A DNA stretch of 64,000 nucleotides from Marinospirillum celere (lineage in GTDB: Bacteria > Pseudomonadota > Gammaproteobacteria > Pseudomonadales > Halomonadaceae), in assembly GCF_900112235.1 (NCBI RefSeq), contig NZ_FOLH01000002.1, forward strand, positions 124,001 to 188,000, read 5' to 3'. Below are positions 1 to 9,215 of the stretch, in pieces; the first letter of the stretch is position 1; each line of letters begins with the position of its first letter. The position numbers were made by a program, and so were the translations under genes. The notes under the pieces are model-generated. The model worked only from the letters and a program-made list of their open reading frames with translations. It did not search any database and was not told the DNA's origin.

Positions 1-114
1 ACACCTTGCTCTGAACTTCTGGTTCTTAGACTGAATTTTGAACTTACAAAAGCGTGCGACTCATCAAACGGAATCTCTGTTGAAACTTATTTAATAGTGG
101 AGTGATGTCTGGAA

Positions 115-1356
115 ATGAAAAAAAATGTCTTGATTATCGGAGGTGGGGGCGTTGCTCAGGTGGTCGCCCACAAATGCGCCCAGAACAACGATGTACTGGG
201 CCAGATAGTTCTGGCATCACGTACCCAGGAAAAGTGTGATGCCATCGTCAAAAGTGTCGAAGAAAAGGGCAGCATGAAGGTGCCCGGACGTATTCAGACT
301 TACGCACTGGATGCTTTGGATATCCCCGCCACAGAAGACCTGATCCGCAAGACAGAGTCCCGCATTGTGATAAATGTTGGCTCCGCTTTTATCAATATGT
401 CGGTGATGACGGCCTGTATTAATACCGGCGCCGCTTATTTGGATACGGCTATCCACGAAGAGCCGGACAAGATTTGTGAAGATCCACCCTGGTATGGCAA
501 TTATGAGTGGACCCGCAAGGATGAGTTTGCCAAGGCAGAAACCACGGCCATTCTTGGTGTTGGTTTTGACCCGGGTGTGGTTAATGCCTATGCCAAGCTG
601 GCGGTGGATGAATATTTTGATAGCGTCGATTCCATCGATATTATTGATATTAATGCCGGTGATCATGGTCGTTATTTTGCCACCAACTTTGATCCCGAAA
701 TTAACTTCCGCGAATTTACCGGGCGTGTTTGGTCTTGGCAGAATCGCCAGTGGACTAAAAACAAGATGTTTGAGCATAGCCGTACGGATAACCTGCCGGT
801 GGTCGGTGAGCGCACCAGCTATATGACCGGACATGATGAAATCCACTCGCTGTCCAAAAACCTGGATGTTCCCAATATTCGTTTTTGGATGGGTTTTGGT
901 GAGCGTTATATCAATGTCTTTACCGTATTGAATAGCCTGGGCCTCTTGTCCGAGCAGCCAGTGACCACGGCGGAAGGGCAGGAAGTGGTGCCACTTAAGG
1001 TAGTTAAGGCGGTCTTGCCTGATCCTTCATCCCTGGCACCTAATTACACCGGTAAAACCTGTATTGGCGATCTGGTTAAAGGTAAGAAGGATGGTAAGGA
1101 GCGGGAAGTCTTTATCTACAATGTTGCTGACCACAAGGATGCCTACAACGAAGTTGGCAGCCAGGGGATTTCCTATACTGCTGGTGTGCCCCCAGTTGCG
1201 GCGGCCATGCTGGTTGCTGATGGAACCTGGGATATAGGCACTATGGCGAATGTCGAAGAGCTGCCGCCCCAGCCTTTCTTGAACCTGCTTAATCAGATGG
1301 GGCTGCCCACCTCGATTCGGGATGAAGAAGGCGAGCGTCCTTTGCATTTCTCCTAA
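115..1356 (+). CDS. Carboxynorspermidine synthase-like (saccharopine dehydrogenase family)
   Basis: Predicted NADPH-dependent enzyme that condenses aspartate semialdehyde with a diamine to give carboxynorspermidine or carboxyspermidine, in the alternative polyamine pathway of vibrios and relatives. The 413-residue protein opens with a Rossmann nucleotide-binding motif (IIGGGGVAQVV, residues 7-17) and looks full length across the LYS1-like fold. The N-terminus (MKKNVLIIGGGGVAQVVAHK) is very close to what I recall of Vibrio carboxynorspermidine synthase, which is the reason for preferring this over a lysine-pathway saccharopine dehydrogenase. The usual partner, the decarboxylase nspC, is not downstream; it could lie upstream outside the window. 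A terminator follows at once. Confidence 0.78.
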   Translation: MKKNVLIIGGGGVAQVVAHKCAQNNDVLGQIVLASRTQEKCDAIVKSVEEKGSMKVPGRIQTYALDALDIPATEDLIRKTESRIVINVGSAFINMSVMTACINTGAAYLDTAIHEEPDKICEDPPWYGNYEWTRKDEFAKAETTAILGVGFDPGVVNAYAKLAVDEYFDSVDSIDIIDINAGDHGRYFATNFDPEINFREFTGRVWSWQNRQWTKNKMFEHSRTDNLPVVGERTSYMTGHDEIHSLSKNLDVPNIRFWMGFGERYINVFTVLNSLGLLSEQPVTTAEGQEVVPLKVVKAVLPDPSSLAPNYTGKTCIGDLVKGKKDGKEREVFIYNVADHKDAYNEVGSQGISYTAGVPPVAAAMLVADGTWDIGTMANVEELPPQPFLNLLNQMGLPTSIRDEEGERPLHFS

Positions 1357-1381
1357 CCTAAGCGATCCTTGGGTGATCAGT

Positions 1382-1411
1382 AAAAGGGCCAGCAAATTGC
1401 TGGCCTTTTTT
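1382..1411. terminator. Bidirectional intrinsic terminator
   Basis: A perfect 8-bp stem (GGCCAGCA / TGCTGGCC) with a 3-nt loop lies between convergent genes. It is flanked by an A run on the left and six Ts on the right, so it can end transcription of the polyamine gene and, less strongly, of the coiled-coil gene on the other strand, whose stop codon lies 5 bases beyond. Confidence 0.85.
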
Positions 1412-1415
1412 AATT

Positions 1416-1826
1416 CTAGATGACGGTATTAAAGCGGGTTCCAGTTGAGCTGTTTAGGGTGTTGAGAGAAAGGTTGTTATTGTAAAGCTCGTTGTCTGCT
1501 GTTGCAGCTTGCTCTTCCTGTTGACCGTTATCACTTCTTCTTTCAAACCAGTTTTCACCGGCCTGAGCAACACTTTCACCGGCTTGATTAAAACCTTCAG
1601 CAACCTGTTGGCTGGAACGCACATTATCTGCACGGGTTTGGTATTTGCCTGCTTGCTTATCCAGCTCTTGAGCTTGCTCAGTAGCTTGCCGTGCTTCTTT
1701 ACGCTTTTGATCAGCCTGTTCAGCCAGTTGATCTGCTTTGGCTTCAGCTTGTTCTGCTTCTCTGCGCGCCTGCTGTTTAAGAAGCTGAGCACCAAAAGGG
1801 TTTAAGCTGGGGGCTTCGGTAATCAT
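1416..1826 (-). CDS. Hypothetical coiled-coil protein
   Basis: Unrecognised protein of about 136 residues. The first 75 or so residues after a short head are rich in Ala, Gln, Glu, Lys and Arg and look like a continuous coiled coil; the tail is polar and rich in Asn and Ser. There is no signal peptide or membrane segment. The ATG at 1826 is preferred to the upstream GTG at 1838 because a GAGG ribosome site lies 8 bases before it. It sits 17 bases behind the pentapeptide-repeat gene on the same strand and is probably co-transcribed with it, so the two may act together. No function can be assigned. Confidence 0.6.
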   Translation of the reverse strand: MITEAPSLNPFGAQLLKQQARREAEQAEAKADQLAEQADQKRKEARQATEQAQELDKQAGKYQTRADNVRSSQQVAEGFNQAGESVAQAGENWFERRSDNGQQEEQAATADNELYNNNLSLNTLNSSTGTRFNTVI

Positions 1827-1843
1827 GGCCTGCCTCACAGAAA

Positions 1844-2788
1844 TTAGTTCATCTCTTCCAGTTCTTCCTGCTCCATTTCATCAATGTTTATCATGCCTAG
1901 ATCTTCAGGATTAAGGTTACCCAAATCAGTCGTGGCATCATAAAGCGCACCCTCAAAGTTTGCTGCATCTAGGTTGCTATCACTAAGGTCGGCACCACTT
2001 AGGTCCGCTCCACGGAAATCTGCTCCATAAAGGCTAGAATCGCTGAAACGTGTATTGTTAAGATCCGCATCTCTAAAGTTAGCAAAACTGAAGTTTGAAT
2101 CTGTGATATCGCTGCCAGCCAGCTTAGCCTGGCTTAGGTTGGCGGCTGAGAAGTTGGATTCACTGATTTGACTGCCGGACATATCAGCAGCTTCCAGATT
2201 GGTTTCAATGAAGGTCGACTCATTAATATTGGTGCTTTGAAGGTTGGCAGCACTCAAATTGGCTCGGCTGAAGTTGGTTGTTTCAAGATTGGCGTTATTG
2301 AGGTCAGCTTCACCCAAGTTGGCACGCATAAAATTGGAATCTGAAACTCTGGAATCAGCCAGATCAGCCTCACTGAGATTCGCCATACCTAAGTTGCTAT
2401 TAGTGATATTGGCTCCACTCAGCTCAGACTCACTAAGATCAGCGGTCAGCAATCTTGAGTTTTCAATGGACTGAAAGCTAGTTTCACTTAAATCTTGGCC
2501 AGACCTGTCCTCATTAAGTAGCTGTTGCCTGCCCTGAGGTTCATCTCGGTCAATACTAACTGGATTAAAAACTGCCAGGTTTCCTAGTGGACGAGATAGT
2601 AGAAGACTTTCCAGTAATTCTGGTGAGGTGTTTCTTGGCTCATTAAAACTGAGGCTAACCTGAATGCTAGGCGGCTGTTGATCAACAAACAAATTGTTGG
2701 CCTGACCGGTCGCTTTGTTTGTATTCTGCTGCCTAGCAAAGGTGAGAAGGTCAGCGACTGATGTTAACGCCGAAAGATCAGACTCCAT
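1844..2788 (-). CDS. Pentapeptide-repeat protein
   Basis: From about residue 105 to 290 the protein is a run of A(D/N)Lxx-type pentapeptides (for example ADLSESELSGANITNSNLG), which fold into a right-handed quadrilateral beta-helix. The N-terminal 100 residues are polar and non-repetitive and the C-terminus is acidic (EMEQEELEEMN). Some pentapeptide proteins (Qnr, MfpA) mimic DNA and protect gyrase; others are structural or secreted. parC and parE lie within 12 kb but not in the same operon, so a topoisomerase link is only a possibility. The start is ATG 2788 after a GGGGTGG ribosome site; GTG at 2797 is an alternative. It forms a likely two-gene unit with the coiled-coil gene downstream. Confidence 0.75.
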   Translation of the reverse strand: MESDLSALTSVADLLTFARQQNTNKATGQANNLFVDQQPPSIQVSLSFNEPRNTSPELLESLLLSRPLGNLAVFNPVSIDRDEPQGRQQLLNEDRSGQDLSETSFQSIENSRLLTADLSESELSGANITNSNLGMANLSEADLADSRVSDSNFMRANLGEADLNNANLETTNFSRANLSAANLQSTNINESTFIETNLEAADMSGSQISESNFSAANLSQAKLAGSDITDSNFSFANFRDADLNNTRFSDSSLYGADFRGADLSGADLSDSNLDAANFEGALYDATTDLGNLNPEDLGMINIDEMEQEELEEMN

Positions 2789-2927
2789 GAGAGCCACCCC
2801 ACTGGCTGGAAAATAGACACCTATATGAAAGTTAGGCGGCCCGCGTCAATTTTTCAAGGACAAGGTTTGGACAAACTAAGCTTATAGGTCACTGTTCATT
2901 AAGTAGGGCGGTGGTGCTGCTCAAGGT

Positions 2928-2966
2928 GTTTCCGGGTCGGGTGATTCAGGCTACCTTTCCGGAAAC
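2928..2966. repeat. Inverted repeat downstream of the OsmC gene
   Basis: Eight-base arms GTTTCCGG and CCGGAAAC are separated by 23 bases, just past the stop codon of the OsmC gene. There is no T tract on either side, so it is not a standard terminator; it could stabilise the 3' end of the messenger or be chance. Confidence 0.3.
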
Positions 2967-2970
2967 GGTC

Positions 2971-3393
2971 TCAGCTTTGTTCAACCACTTCATAGCTGTG
3001 GGTGATTTCCACGCCGGCTTTGCCAAGCATGATGGAGGCTGAGCAGTACTTGTCGGCAGACAGACTGACGGCCTTGGCAACCTGCTTTTCTTTCAACTCC
3101 TTGCCGCTGACCACAAAGTGCAGATGAATCTTGCTGAAAACGGCAGGAACTTCATCGACTCTTTCAGCGGTGATTTCTGCATGGCAATCACTGATTTGCT
3201 GGCGGGCTTTTTGCAAAATATTGACGACATCAAAACTGCTGCAGGCGCCGAGTCCCATAAGTAGCAGCTCCATGGGGCGGGCACCGGTATTGCGTCCACC
3301 CTTGTCGGGCGGGCCATCCACGACGATCGAGTGACCACTTCCGGATTCGGCAACAAATTGAACGCCATCGGTCCACTTGATTTTTGCTTGCAT
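2971..3393 (-). CDS. OsmC family protein (YhfA type)
   Basis: A 140-residue OsmC/Ohr-fold protein. The two conserved cysteines of the family are present at about residues 51 (GLGACSSFD) and 117 (ADKYCSAS), consistent with a thiol-based peroxidase-like activity, although YhfA-type members have no firmly known substrate. The PPDKGG motif (residues 28-33) is typical of the subgroup. It is divergent from the vfr gene across 100 bases; Pseudomonas has an OsmC gene in the same relation to vfr, which supports the identification. The ATG has a plausible AGG ribosome site 8 bases upstream. Confidence 0.85.
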   Translation of the reverse strand: MQAKIKWTDGVQFVAESGSGHSIVVDGPPDKGGRNTGARPMELLLMGLGACSSFDVVNILQKARQQISDCHAEITAERVDEVPAVFSKIHLHFVVSGKELKEKQVAKAVSLSADKYCSASIMLGKAGVEITHSYEVVEQS

Positions 3394-3493
3394 GCTGACA
3401 ACCTGTTTCTAACCAATATAAGTGGCTTTTATCTTACCACTCTTGGTGTTTTAATGGTTCTTTGGTTAAAACTTTGTTCAGGAGCAAGGCGAA

Positions 3494-4150
3494 ATGCAAC
3501 CTCAGAAGGATGCCCAGGAACGTGCACTGAGTATTTACTTGCAGCAGGCCCACCCCCGACGTTACCCCAAGCGTTCTTTGGTTATTCACGCAGGTGAGGA
3601 TGCCCACTCGGTTTATTATCTTCTGAAAGGCAGTGTTGCTGTTTATATAGAAGATGACCAGGGGCGGGAAATGATCGTTTCCTACCTCAATCAGGGCGAC
3701 TTTTTTGGTGAGTTGGGTCTTTTCGATGAAATCAGCCGCCGTAGTGCCTGGGTGAGAGCTAAGTCTGATTGCGAAGTTGCTGAAATGAGCTATCAGCGCT
3801 TTACCCAATTGGCGGTTGAGCACCAGTGCCTGTGGTTTTTCTTGGGTAATCAGTTAGCGGTGCGCTTGCGGGCAACAACCGAAAAGGTGGGGGATCTGGC
3901 CTTTTTGGATGTGACCGGCCGCATTGCCCGGGTACTTTTAGAGCTGGCCAAGCAGCCAGATGCCATGACGCATCCTGAAGGGATGCAGGTTAAGATTACC
4001 CGTCAGGAAATTGCCCAGCTGGTTGGCTGTTCACGGGAAATGGCAGGTCGAGTACTGAAGGATTTAGAAGAGCGGGGGTTGGTGGATGCTGAAGGCAAGA
4101 CCTTGGTCATCCGTGACCCGAGTTTACGTCCGCTGTATCAAGAGTCTTAA
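3494..4150 (+). CDS. vfr: cAMP-binding transcription factor, CRP/Vfr family
   Basis: Global regulator that binds cAMP and then DNA. The 218 residues match CRP and Vfr end to end. The cyclic-nucleotide domain has GELG (72-75) and the phosphate-binding Arg83-Ser84 (RRSAW). The dimer helix carries Thr128-Thr129 near the adenine contact. The C-terminal helix-turn-helix has the recognition helix [13 protein letters not shown] (179-191), with the Arg, Glu and Arg that read TGTGA half-sites. The trpC gene converges on it with a 4-base overlap. The cAMP phosphodiesterase gene cpdA lies 28 kb away in the same window, so both signal reading and signal removal are encoded here. Confidence 0.93.
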   Translation: MQPQKDAQERALSIYLQQAHPRRYPKRSLVIHAGEDAHSVYYLLKGSVAVYIEDDQGREMIVSYLNQGDFFGELGLFDEISRRSAWVRAKSDCEVAEMSYQRFTQLAVEHQCLWFFLGNQLAVRLRATTEKVGDLAFLDVTGRIARVLLELAKQPDAMTHPEGMQVKITRQEIAQLVGCSREMAGRVLKDLEERGLVDAEGKTLVIRDPSLRPLYQES

Positions 4151-4947
4151 AAGAACAATTCTTCCAAGGCGCGGCCTGGGTCTTCCTGGCGCATAAAGGC
4201 TTCACCGACCAGAAACGCATTGACTTGCCTTGCTTGCATGGCCTGGACATCCGCACGTTTAAGAATACCGCTTTCGGTAATAACCAGTCGATCTTCTGGG
4301 ATCGCAGGTAGCAGGTCCCAGGTATGGCTGAGGCTCACTTCAAAGCTATGCAGGTCCCGGTTGTTGATACCCAGGATGCGGTTGGGTAGCTTCAGTGCCC
4401 GATCGAGTTCTTCACGGTTGTGTACTTCAATCAAGACATCCATACCCAGCTCATGAGCCAGTAGATTGAGTTCGCTCATCTGCTCATCATTCAGGCAGGC
4501 GGCAATCAGCAGAATACAGTCGGCATGAATCGCCCTGGCTTCAAATACCTGGTAGGGATCAACGATGAAATCTTTACGAATCACCGGCAGATGGCAGGCC
4601 GCACGGGCTTCTTGCAGGTAGTCCTCATGGCCCTGGAAAAAGTCTCTGTCGGTTAGTACGGATAAACAGGCTGCGCCACAGGCTTCGTAGCGCTGGGCAA
4701 TTTCAGCGGGAATAAAGTCTTCACGCAGGATGCCCTTGCTGGGTGAGGCCTTTTTGATTTCGGCAATCACGGCGGGCTGTTGGTTTTCCAGCTTATTAAA
4801 CAGCGCTTGGGTAAAGCCTCTGGGTAGATCAGCCTGATCGGCTTTCTTTTGCAGGTCTTTAATGCTGACCTGTTGCTGGCGCTCAGCCACTTCCTGATGC
4901 TTGCGCTCAACAATTTTTCTTAAAATCGTTGGAGTGTCGGGGTTCAT
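4147..4947 (-). CDS. trpC: Indole-3-glycerol phosphate synthase
   Basis: Fourth step of tryptophan synthesis: ring closure of carboxyphenylaminodeoxyribulose phosphate to indole-glycerol phosphate. The 266-residue single-function TIM barrel shows the family signatures [10 protein letters not shown] (63-72), the catalytic lysine in VIRKDFI, IGINNRDL and the ITESGI phosphate-binding loop. It is last in a trpG-trpD-trpC unit on the minus strand, 12 bases after trpD. It is not fused to trpF, unlike the enterobacterial enzyme. The 3' end overlaps vfr by 4 bases tail to tail. Confidence 0.96.
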   Translation of the reverse strand: MNPDTPTILRKIVERKHQEVAERQQQVSIKDLQKKADQADLPRGFTQALFNKLENQQPAVIAEIKKASPSKGILREDFIPAEIAQRYEACGAACLSVLTDRDFFQGHEDYLQEARAACHLPVIRKDFIVDPYQVFEARAIHADCILLIAACLNDEQMSELNLLAHELGMDVLIEVHNREELDRALKLPNRILGINNRDLHSFEVSLSHTWDLLPAIPEDRLVITESGILKRADVQAMQARQVNAFLVGEAFMRQEDPGRALEELFF

Positions 4948-4959
4948 GTCAAAACCTGA

Positions 4960-5982
4960 TTATTTGAGGGCCTGGGTAAAATTGACCAGGGCCTTAAGTT
5001 TTTCAGCAGCTTGGCCGGAGGCAACAGCATCCTGGGCCAGGGCAACGCCTTCAATGATCGAGTCAGCAATATCGGCCGCATAGAGAGCGGCACCGGCATT
5101 GAGCAAAACCATATTCAGTGCCGGACCCTGCTCATTGTTGAGTAGCTTGCGAATCAGCTCAAGTGACTCTTGGGCAGTTTCTACCTTGAGACTGTCCAGG
5201 GGCTGTCTTTCCAGGCCAAAATCTTCCGGCTGGATGACGTATTCAAGAATTTCATCAGGTCGGCATTCTGCCACCCGCGTTGGTCCGGCAATGGAAATTT
5301 CATCCAGACTCTCTTCGGAACAAACCACCAGGGCATGCTTAAGTCCCAGTTGTTGCAAGACTTCTGCCAGAGGTCTCACTAGCTCAGGGGTATAGACACC
5401 GAGCAGTTGGTAGTGGGCTCCAGCAGGGTTGGTTAAAGGACCCAGAATATTAAAAAGCGTGCGGATTCCCATTTCCTTGCGGGGGCCAATAGCATGCTTC
5501 ATGGCACTGTGATGAGCAGGTGCAAACATAAACCCAACACCTAGTTCTTCGACGCACCGGGCCACGGCTTCAGGATCAATACCCAGATGGACTCCAGCTG
5601 CTTCGAGAAGATCGGCACTGCCACTGGATGAAGAAACCGAACGATTACCATGCTTGGCGACCTGGCCACCAGCGGCGGCGACAACAAAACTGGTACAGGT
5701 GGAAACATTGAAAAGATTGGCGCCATCACCGCCGGTTCCAACAATATCCACTAAACGCTCAGAGTCGATGGTTACTGGCGTGGCCAGGCTGCGCATGACT
5801 TCAGCAGCGGCCGTGATTTCATCAACAGTTTCACCCTTCATGCGTAGGCCGACCAGAAAGCCACCCATTTGAGCCTGGGTTGCTTCGCCGGTCATAATCA
5901 GCTGCATGACGTCGCGCATTTCTTCGCGGGTTAGGTCTTGCTGTTTTGTCACCCTGTCCAGGGCCGCTTTCATATCCATCAT
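4960..5982 (-). CDS. trpD: Anthranilate phosphoribosyltransferase
   Basis: Transfers phosphoribose from PRPP to anthranilate, the second committed step of tryptophan synthesis. The 340-residue protein has the PRPP-binding GTGGDG loop (82-87), the KHGNRS motif (110-115) and the helical N-terminal domain of the family. It is a stand-alone enzyme, not fused to the TrpG amidotransferase as in E. coli. A GAGG ribosome site lies just before the tandem ATGs at 5982 and 5979, and either could be used. trpC follows after 12 bases; trpG lies upstream after an unusually wide 154-base gap in which no open frame or terminator was seen. Confidence 0.96.
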   Translation of the reverse strand: MMDMKAALDRVTKQQDLTREEMRDVMQLIMTGEATQAQMGGFLVGLRMKGETVDEITAAAEVMRSLATPVTIDSERLVDIVGTGGDGANLFNVSTCTSFVVAAAGGQVAKHGNRSVSSSSGSADLLEAAGVHLGIDPEAVARCVEELGVGFMFAPAHHSAMKHAIGPRKEMGIRTLFNILGPLTNPAGAHYQLLGVYTPELVRPLAEVLQQLGLKHALVVCSEESLDEISIAGPTRVAECRPDEILEYVIQPEDFGLERQPLDSLKVETAQESLELIRKLLNNEQGPALNMVLLNAGAALYAADIADSIIEGVALAQDAVASGQAAEKLKALVNFTQALK

Positions 5983-6136
5983 CTAACCTCTTTGCTTGGC
6001 AGTCTTGAGGACTGGAAGGTCACGGCCAGGTTGTTGGCGTCAGCGAGTCAGAGAAAGACGAGCGCAGATGTCAGTTCATGGATAGAAGTGTCATCTGAAA
6101 AGCCAAGGGCCTGGCCAAAGTGACCTCTGGTTGTTC

Positions 6137-6715
6137 TTAGTACTCCAGGAAATTCTTCAGTAATTCATGGCCCTGCTGCGACAAAATTGATTCCGGGTGA
6201 AATTGCACACCTTCAATGGGCAGGGTTTTGTGTTTGATGCCCATGATTAAACCCGGAGTCGGATCATCTTCGACCACGCTTGCGGTGACTTCCAGGCAGT
6301 CCGGCAGCTGGGTTTCATCCAGCACCAGAGAATGATAGCGGGTTACTGACAAGGGGTTGTCCAGACCCTTGAAAACCCCGGTATTTTTGTGACTGACCAG
6401 CGAGGTTTTACCATGCATCACTTGCGGTGCCCGTATGACCTGGCCGCCAAAAACCTGGCCGATGGCCTGGTGCCCAAGACAAACACCCAAGATGGGCAAC
6501 TTGCCAGCAAAGTGTTCAATGGCCTGCAGGGAAATACCGGCTTCATTGGGCGTGCAGGGGCCGGGCGAAATGACCAGATGACTGGGGTTTAACGCCTCAA
6601 TCTGTTCCAGGGTCAGGGCATTGTTGCGTTCAACACGAACATCAGCACCGAGTTCAGCCAGGTACTGGACGATGTTGTAAGTAAAGCTGTCGAAATTATC
6701 GATCATCAGCAGCAT
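6137..6715 (-). CDS. trpG: Anthranilate synthase component II (glutamine amidotransferase)
   Basis: Class I glutamine amidotransferase that supplies ammonia to anthranilate synthase component I. The triad is visible: Cys79 in LGVCLGHQ, His173 and Glu175 in QFHPES. The oxyanion strand [10 protein letters not shown] lies at 51-60. At 192 residues it is a normal stand-alone TrpG; a PabA role in folate synthesis is possible because these proteins are often shared. trpE is not in the window; an ABC transporter lies upstream instead, so the synthase subunits are not adjacent here. Confidence 0.93.
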   Translation of the reverse strand: MLLMIDNFDSFTYNIVQYLAELGADVRVERNNALTLEQIEALNPSHLVISPGPCTPNEAGISLQAIEHFAGKLPILGVCLGHQAIGQVFGGQVIRAPQVMHGKTSLVSHKNTGVFKGLDNPLSVTRYHSLVLDETQLPDCLEVTASVVEDDPTPGLIMGIKHKTLPIEGVQFHPESILSQQGHELLKNFLEY

Positions 6716-6775
6716 GAGGGGGGTCTCTTGCCTGAGTTGTATTTTGGGCTTAAAGGATTATACAGAGAAAGCCCT

Positions 6776-8620
6776 TTAGCGGTAACCGCTTGCTTGTAGA
6801 TTGAAGAGTTCAGCATAACGCCCATCGGCAGCCATAAGTTCTTGGTGATTGCCTTGCTCAATAACCTGACCGCCCTGAATAAAGAGGATCTTGTCGGCCA
6901 TACGTACTGTAGAGAAGCGATGCGAAATCAAAATCGCCATTTTGTTCAGGGTATGCTGCCGGAAATACTCAAAAATCTGGGCTTCAGCTTCGGCATCCAT
7001 GGCTGCCGTGGGTTCATCAAGTACCAGAATATCGGCTTTTTCACGCATAAAGGCGCGGGATAGAGCAATTTTTTGCCATTGCCCGCCGGAAAGCTCTTGC
7101 CCTCCTTTGAACCAGCGACCCAATTGGGTTTGATAGCCATCAGAGAGTTTATCGATAAAGGTATTGGCCATGCCTGATTCGGCAGCGGCCTGCCAACGCT
7201 CCTGGTCGCTAAAGGCTTCAACATCACCCATACCGATATTTTCACCAACCAGAAACTGGTAGCGTACAAAATCCTGGAAAATCACACCAATGCGTTGGCG
7301 CAGGGTCAGGGGGTTCCAGTCACGCAGGTCAGTGCCATCAAGTAGAATACGGCCCTGATCCGGATCATAGAGGCGGGTCAGGAGTTTGATCAGGGTGGTT
7401 TTACCGGAGCCATTTTCACCCACCAAAGCCAGGCTTTCACCAGGCTTTAGGTGTAAGTTGAAATCCTGTACAGCGGGACGGGTGCTACCGGGATAGGTGA
7501 AGTGTACGCCTTCAAAGCGCAGGCCATCGCCCGGTTTTTCTCCTGCAGTGATACGCCCTGTTTCACCAGGAACAGGTTGTTCCAGGTACTCATAGAGGTT
7601 GGATAGATAGAGGTTGTCTTCATACATGCCGCTAATAGACGTTAGGCAGGTGCTAATCGCTGTTTGACCCTGCTTGAATACCAGCAGATACATGGTCATA
7701 TCACCCAGAGTGATTTTTCCCAGTACAGTTTCCAGAACAACCCAGGCATAGGCCGCATAGAAGGTTAGGGTTCCCAGTAAACCGAGTAGAAAGCCCCAGG
7801 TTTCACGGCGTAGAATCAGGCGGCGATCTTCCTTAAACAGGGTGTCGAAAATACCCTTATAGCGTCCCAGTAACAGGGGGCCAAGCTGGAAGAGTTTGAC
7901 TTCTTTGATGGAATCTTCCCGAGCCAGCACAGTTTCCAGGTACATTTGCGCCCGGGTTTCAGGCGAGCGGCGTCTGAAAATTTGGAAGGCATCACCGGAG
8001 AATTTGGCTTCGGCAATAAATACCGGTAGGGCACCGATAAAAAGTAACAAGAGGGCCCAGGGAGAAAACTGAATCAACAGGAAGGCAAAACTCGCCAGAG
8101 AAATGGTGTTTTGTAGCAGGCTAAAGGTTTTATTAACCAAGGCCAGAGGACGAATCGAAGCCTCGCGTCTGGCGCGGGTCAGCTTGTCGTAGAATTCTGA
8201 GTCCTCAAACTGGGCCAGGGAGAGGGTCTGTGCTTTTTCCAGAATCATGACGTTGACTTTCTGGCCAAGCAGGGCACGCAATAAGGCTTGGTGAGCTGCC
8301 GTTGCCCTTTGCGCAGCACTGATCCCAATAAGTACCAGGGCTTCCAGTAGCACATAGGTTAGCAATGGCTGGTAATCGATTTCACCACTGGCCTGATAAA
8401 CCTCCATAGCCGCAACCACAGCATCGACAATCAGCTTGCCCAGCCAAGTAGCAACCGCAGGTAAAACCCCGGCGACCACTGTCAGTAACATCAGGCCAAA
8501 TGTCAGGCGGCGCGAAGTTTGCCAGACCAGTTCCAGAGCCCGGCGGGTATAGCGAAAAATACCGAGGAAGCGGTGCAGTTCACGGGCTGGCGCTGGGTTG
8601 TTGTTGCTTGGTGGAGACAC
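6776..8620 (-). CDS. ABC transporter, fused permease-ATPase (exporter type)
   Basis: Half-size exporter of 614 residues acting as an inner-membrane dimer. Several hydrophobic segments lie between residues 38 and 315. The ATPase domain follows from about 365: Walker A GENGSGKTT (401-409), Q-loop Gln449, signature LSGGQ (510-514), Walker B ILVLDEP (531-537) and switch His567. The substrate is not evident; it resembles multidrug or lipid exporters in general and lacks the peptidase domain of bacteriocin exporters. It starts with GTG (8620), with AGGA 8 bases before. It is followed on the same strand by trpG after 60 bases and is divergent from the small motility genes. Confidence 0.85.
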   Translation of the reverse strand: MSPPSNNNPAPARELHRFLGIFRYTRRALELVWQTSRRLTFGLMLLTVVAGVLPAVATWLGKLIVDAVVAAMEVYQASGEIDYQPLLTYVLLEALVLIGISAAQRATAAHQALLRALLGQKVNVMILEKAQTLSLAQFEDSEFYDKLTRARREASIRPLALVNKTFSLLQNTISLASFAFLLIQFSPWALLLLFIGALPVFIAEAKFSGDAFQIFRRRSPETRAQMYLETVLAREDSIKEVKLFQLGPLLLGRYKGIFDTLFKEDRRLILRRETWGFLLGLLGTLTFYAAYAWVVLETVLGKITLGDMTMYLLVFKQGQTAISTCLTSISGMYEDNLYLSNLYEYLEQPVPGETGRITAGEKPGDGLRFEGVHFTYPGSTRPAVQDFNLHLKPGESLALVGENGSGKTTLIKLLTRLYDPDQGRILLDGTDLRDWNPLTLRQRIGVIFQDFVRYQFLVGENIGMGDVEAFSDQERWQAAAESGMANTFIDKLSDGYQTQLGRWFKGGQELSGGQWQKIALSRAFMREKADILVLDEPTAAMDAEAEAQIFEYFRQHTLNKMAILISHRFSTVRMADKILFIQGGQVIEQGNHQELMAADGRYAELFNLQASGYR

Positions 8621-8730
8621 TGTTCAGTCCTGATTCATGAGTGTTTTACTGAAGTTGCAGTTTGCAGTAATGACTGCCAAGCTGAAGTAGCTTGATCAAC
8701 ATTCACCTTAAAAAAGATTAAGGAGAAATA

Positions 8731-8925
8731 ATGGATATTTCTGGTGCCGGTTCTGTTATGGCCCAAGCGGCTATGAAGCAGAATGATACCCAAAGCAAAA
8801 GTGAAGCCCAGGCCAGTGTACTGAAGGATGCTCAGGAGCAGCCTGCGCAAGCTGTCACTGACCTGATCAACTCTGTACCCCAGCCAGAAGGTAACAAGGG
8901 CCAAAACCTGGACCTTCAGGCCTGA
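8731..8925 (+). CDS. Putative motility protein, YjfB family (copy 1)
   Basis: A 64-residue protein of the YjfB-like family annotated as putative motility proteins. It has the family pattern: MDIS at the start, a glutamine- and alanine-rich amphipathic helix, and a C-terminal GQNLDLQA resembling the usual GxNID ending. AAGGAG lies close before the ATG. The biochemical role is unknown. It is the first of two tandem paralogs, separated from the next by a strong hairpin. Confidence 0.75.
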   Translation: MDISGAGSVMAQAAMKQNDTQSKSEAQASVLKDAQEQPAQAVTDLINSVPQPEGNKGQNLDLQA

Positions 8926-8942
8926 TTCGATGTAATCTGCAG

Positions 8943-8966
8943 GTTGGGAAGCCCAAGCTTCCCAAC
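8943..8966 (+). promoter_or_regulatory. Strong intercistronic hairpin between the YjfB paralogs
   Basis: A perfect 10-bp stem (GTTGGGAAGC / GCTTCCCAAC) closes a CCAA loop between two short co-directional genes. No T tract follows, so it is more likely an mRNA-stabilising or processing element, or an attenuator giving unequal expression of the two proteins, than a full terminator. The sequence is direct evidence; the function is inference. Confidence 0.6.
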
Positions 8967-8995
8967 TCCATCAAGCTTACAAAGGAAATAGCCCC

Positions 8996-9193
8996 ATGGA
9001 TTTTTCAGGCGTTAGCCCCGAAGTGATCGTTCAAGCAGTGGCGCAACAGCGTGAAGCCGACACCCGTATTGAGGCCCAAGCACGTTTGGTTAAGAACGTA
9101 CAAGAAACTCAGGAAAATGCCATCATGGCTCTAATGGAGGCAGTTCCTTTGCCCGATGCCCGCAGTGGCCATAATGTTAACCTGAAGGTTTAA
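8996..9193 (+). CDS. Putative motility protein, YjfB family (copy 2)
   Basis: A 65-residue paralog of the preceding gene: MDFSG start, the same central helix with a glutamine-rich stretch, a VPLPDA turn and a GHNVNLKV ending. AAAGGA precedes the ATG. The two copies differ at many positions, so this is an old duplication. It ends 22 bases before the stop codon of parC on the other strand. Confidence 0.75.
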   Translation: MDFSGVSPEVIVQAVAQQREADTRIEAQARLVKNVQETQENAIMALMEAVPLPDARSGHNVNLKV

Positions 9194-9215
9194 ACGCCCC
9201 GCTTCAATAGCAAGG

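Noticed and set aside
217-846. 209-codon minus-strand frame inside the polyamine gene
   Set aside because: Antisense shadow of a clearly conserved enzyme gene.
5983-6136. 154-base gap between trpG and trpD as a possible extra gene or attenuator
   Set aside because: No credible open frame, hairpin with T tract or leader peptide was found; probably plain spacer.
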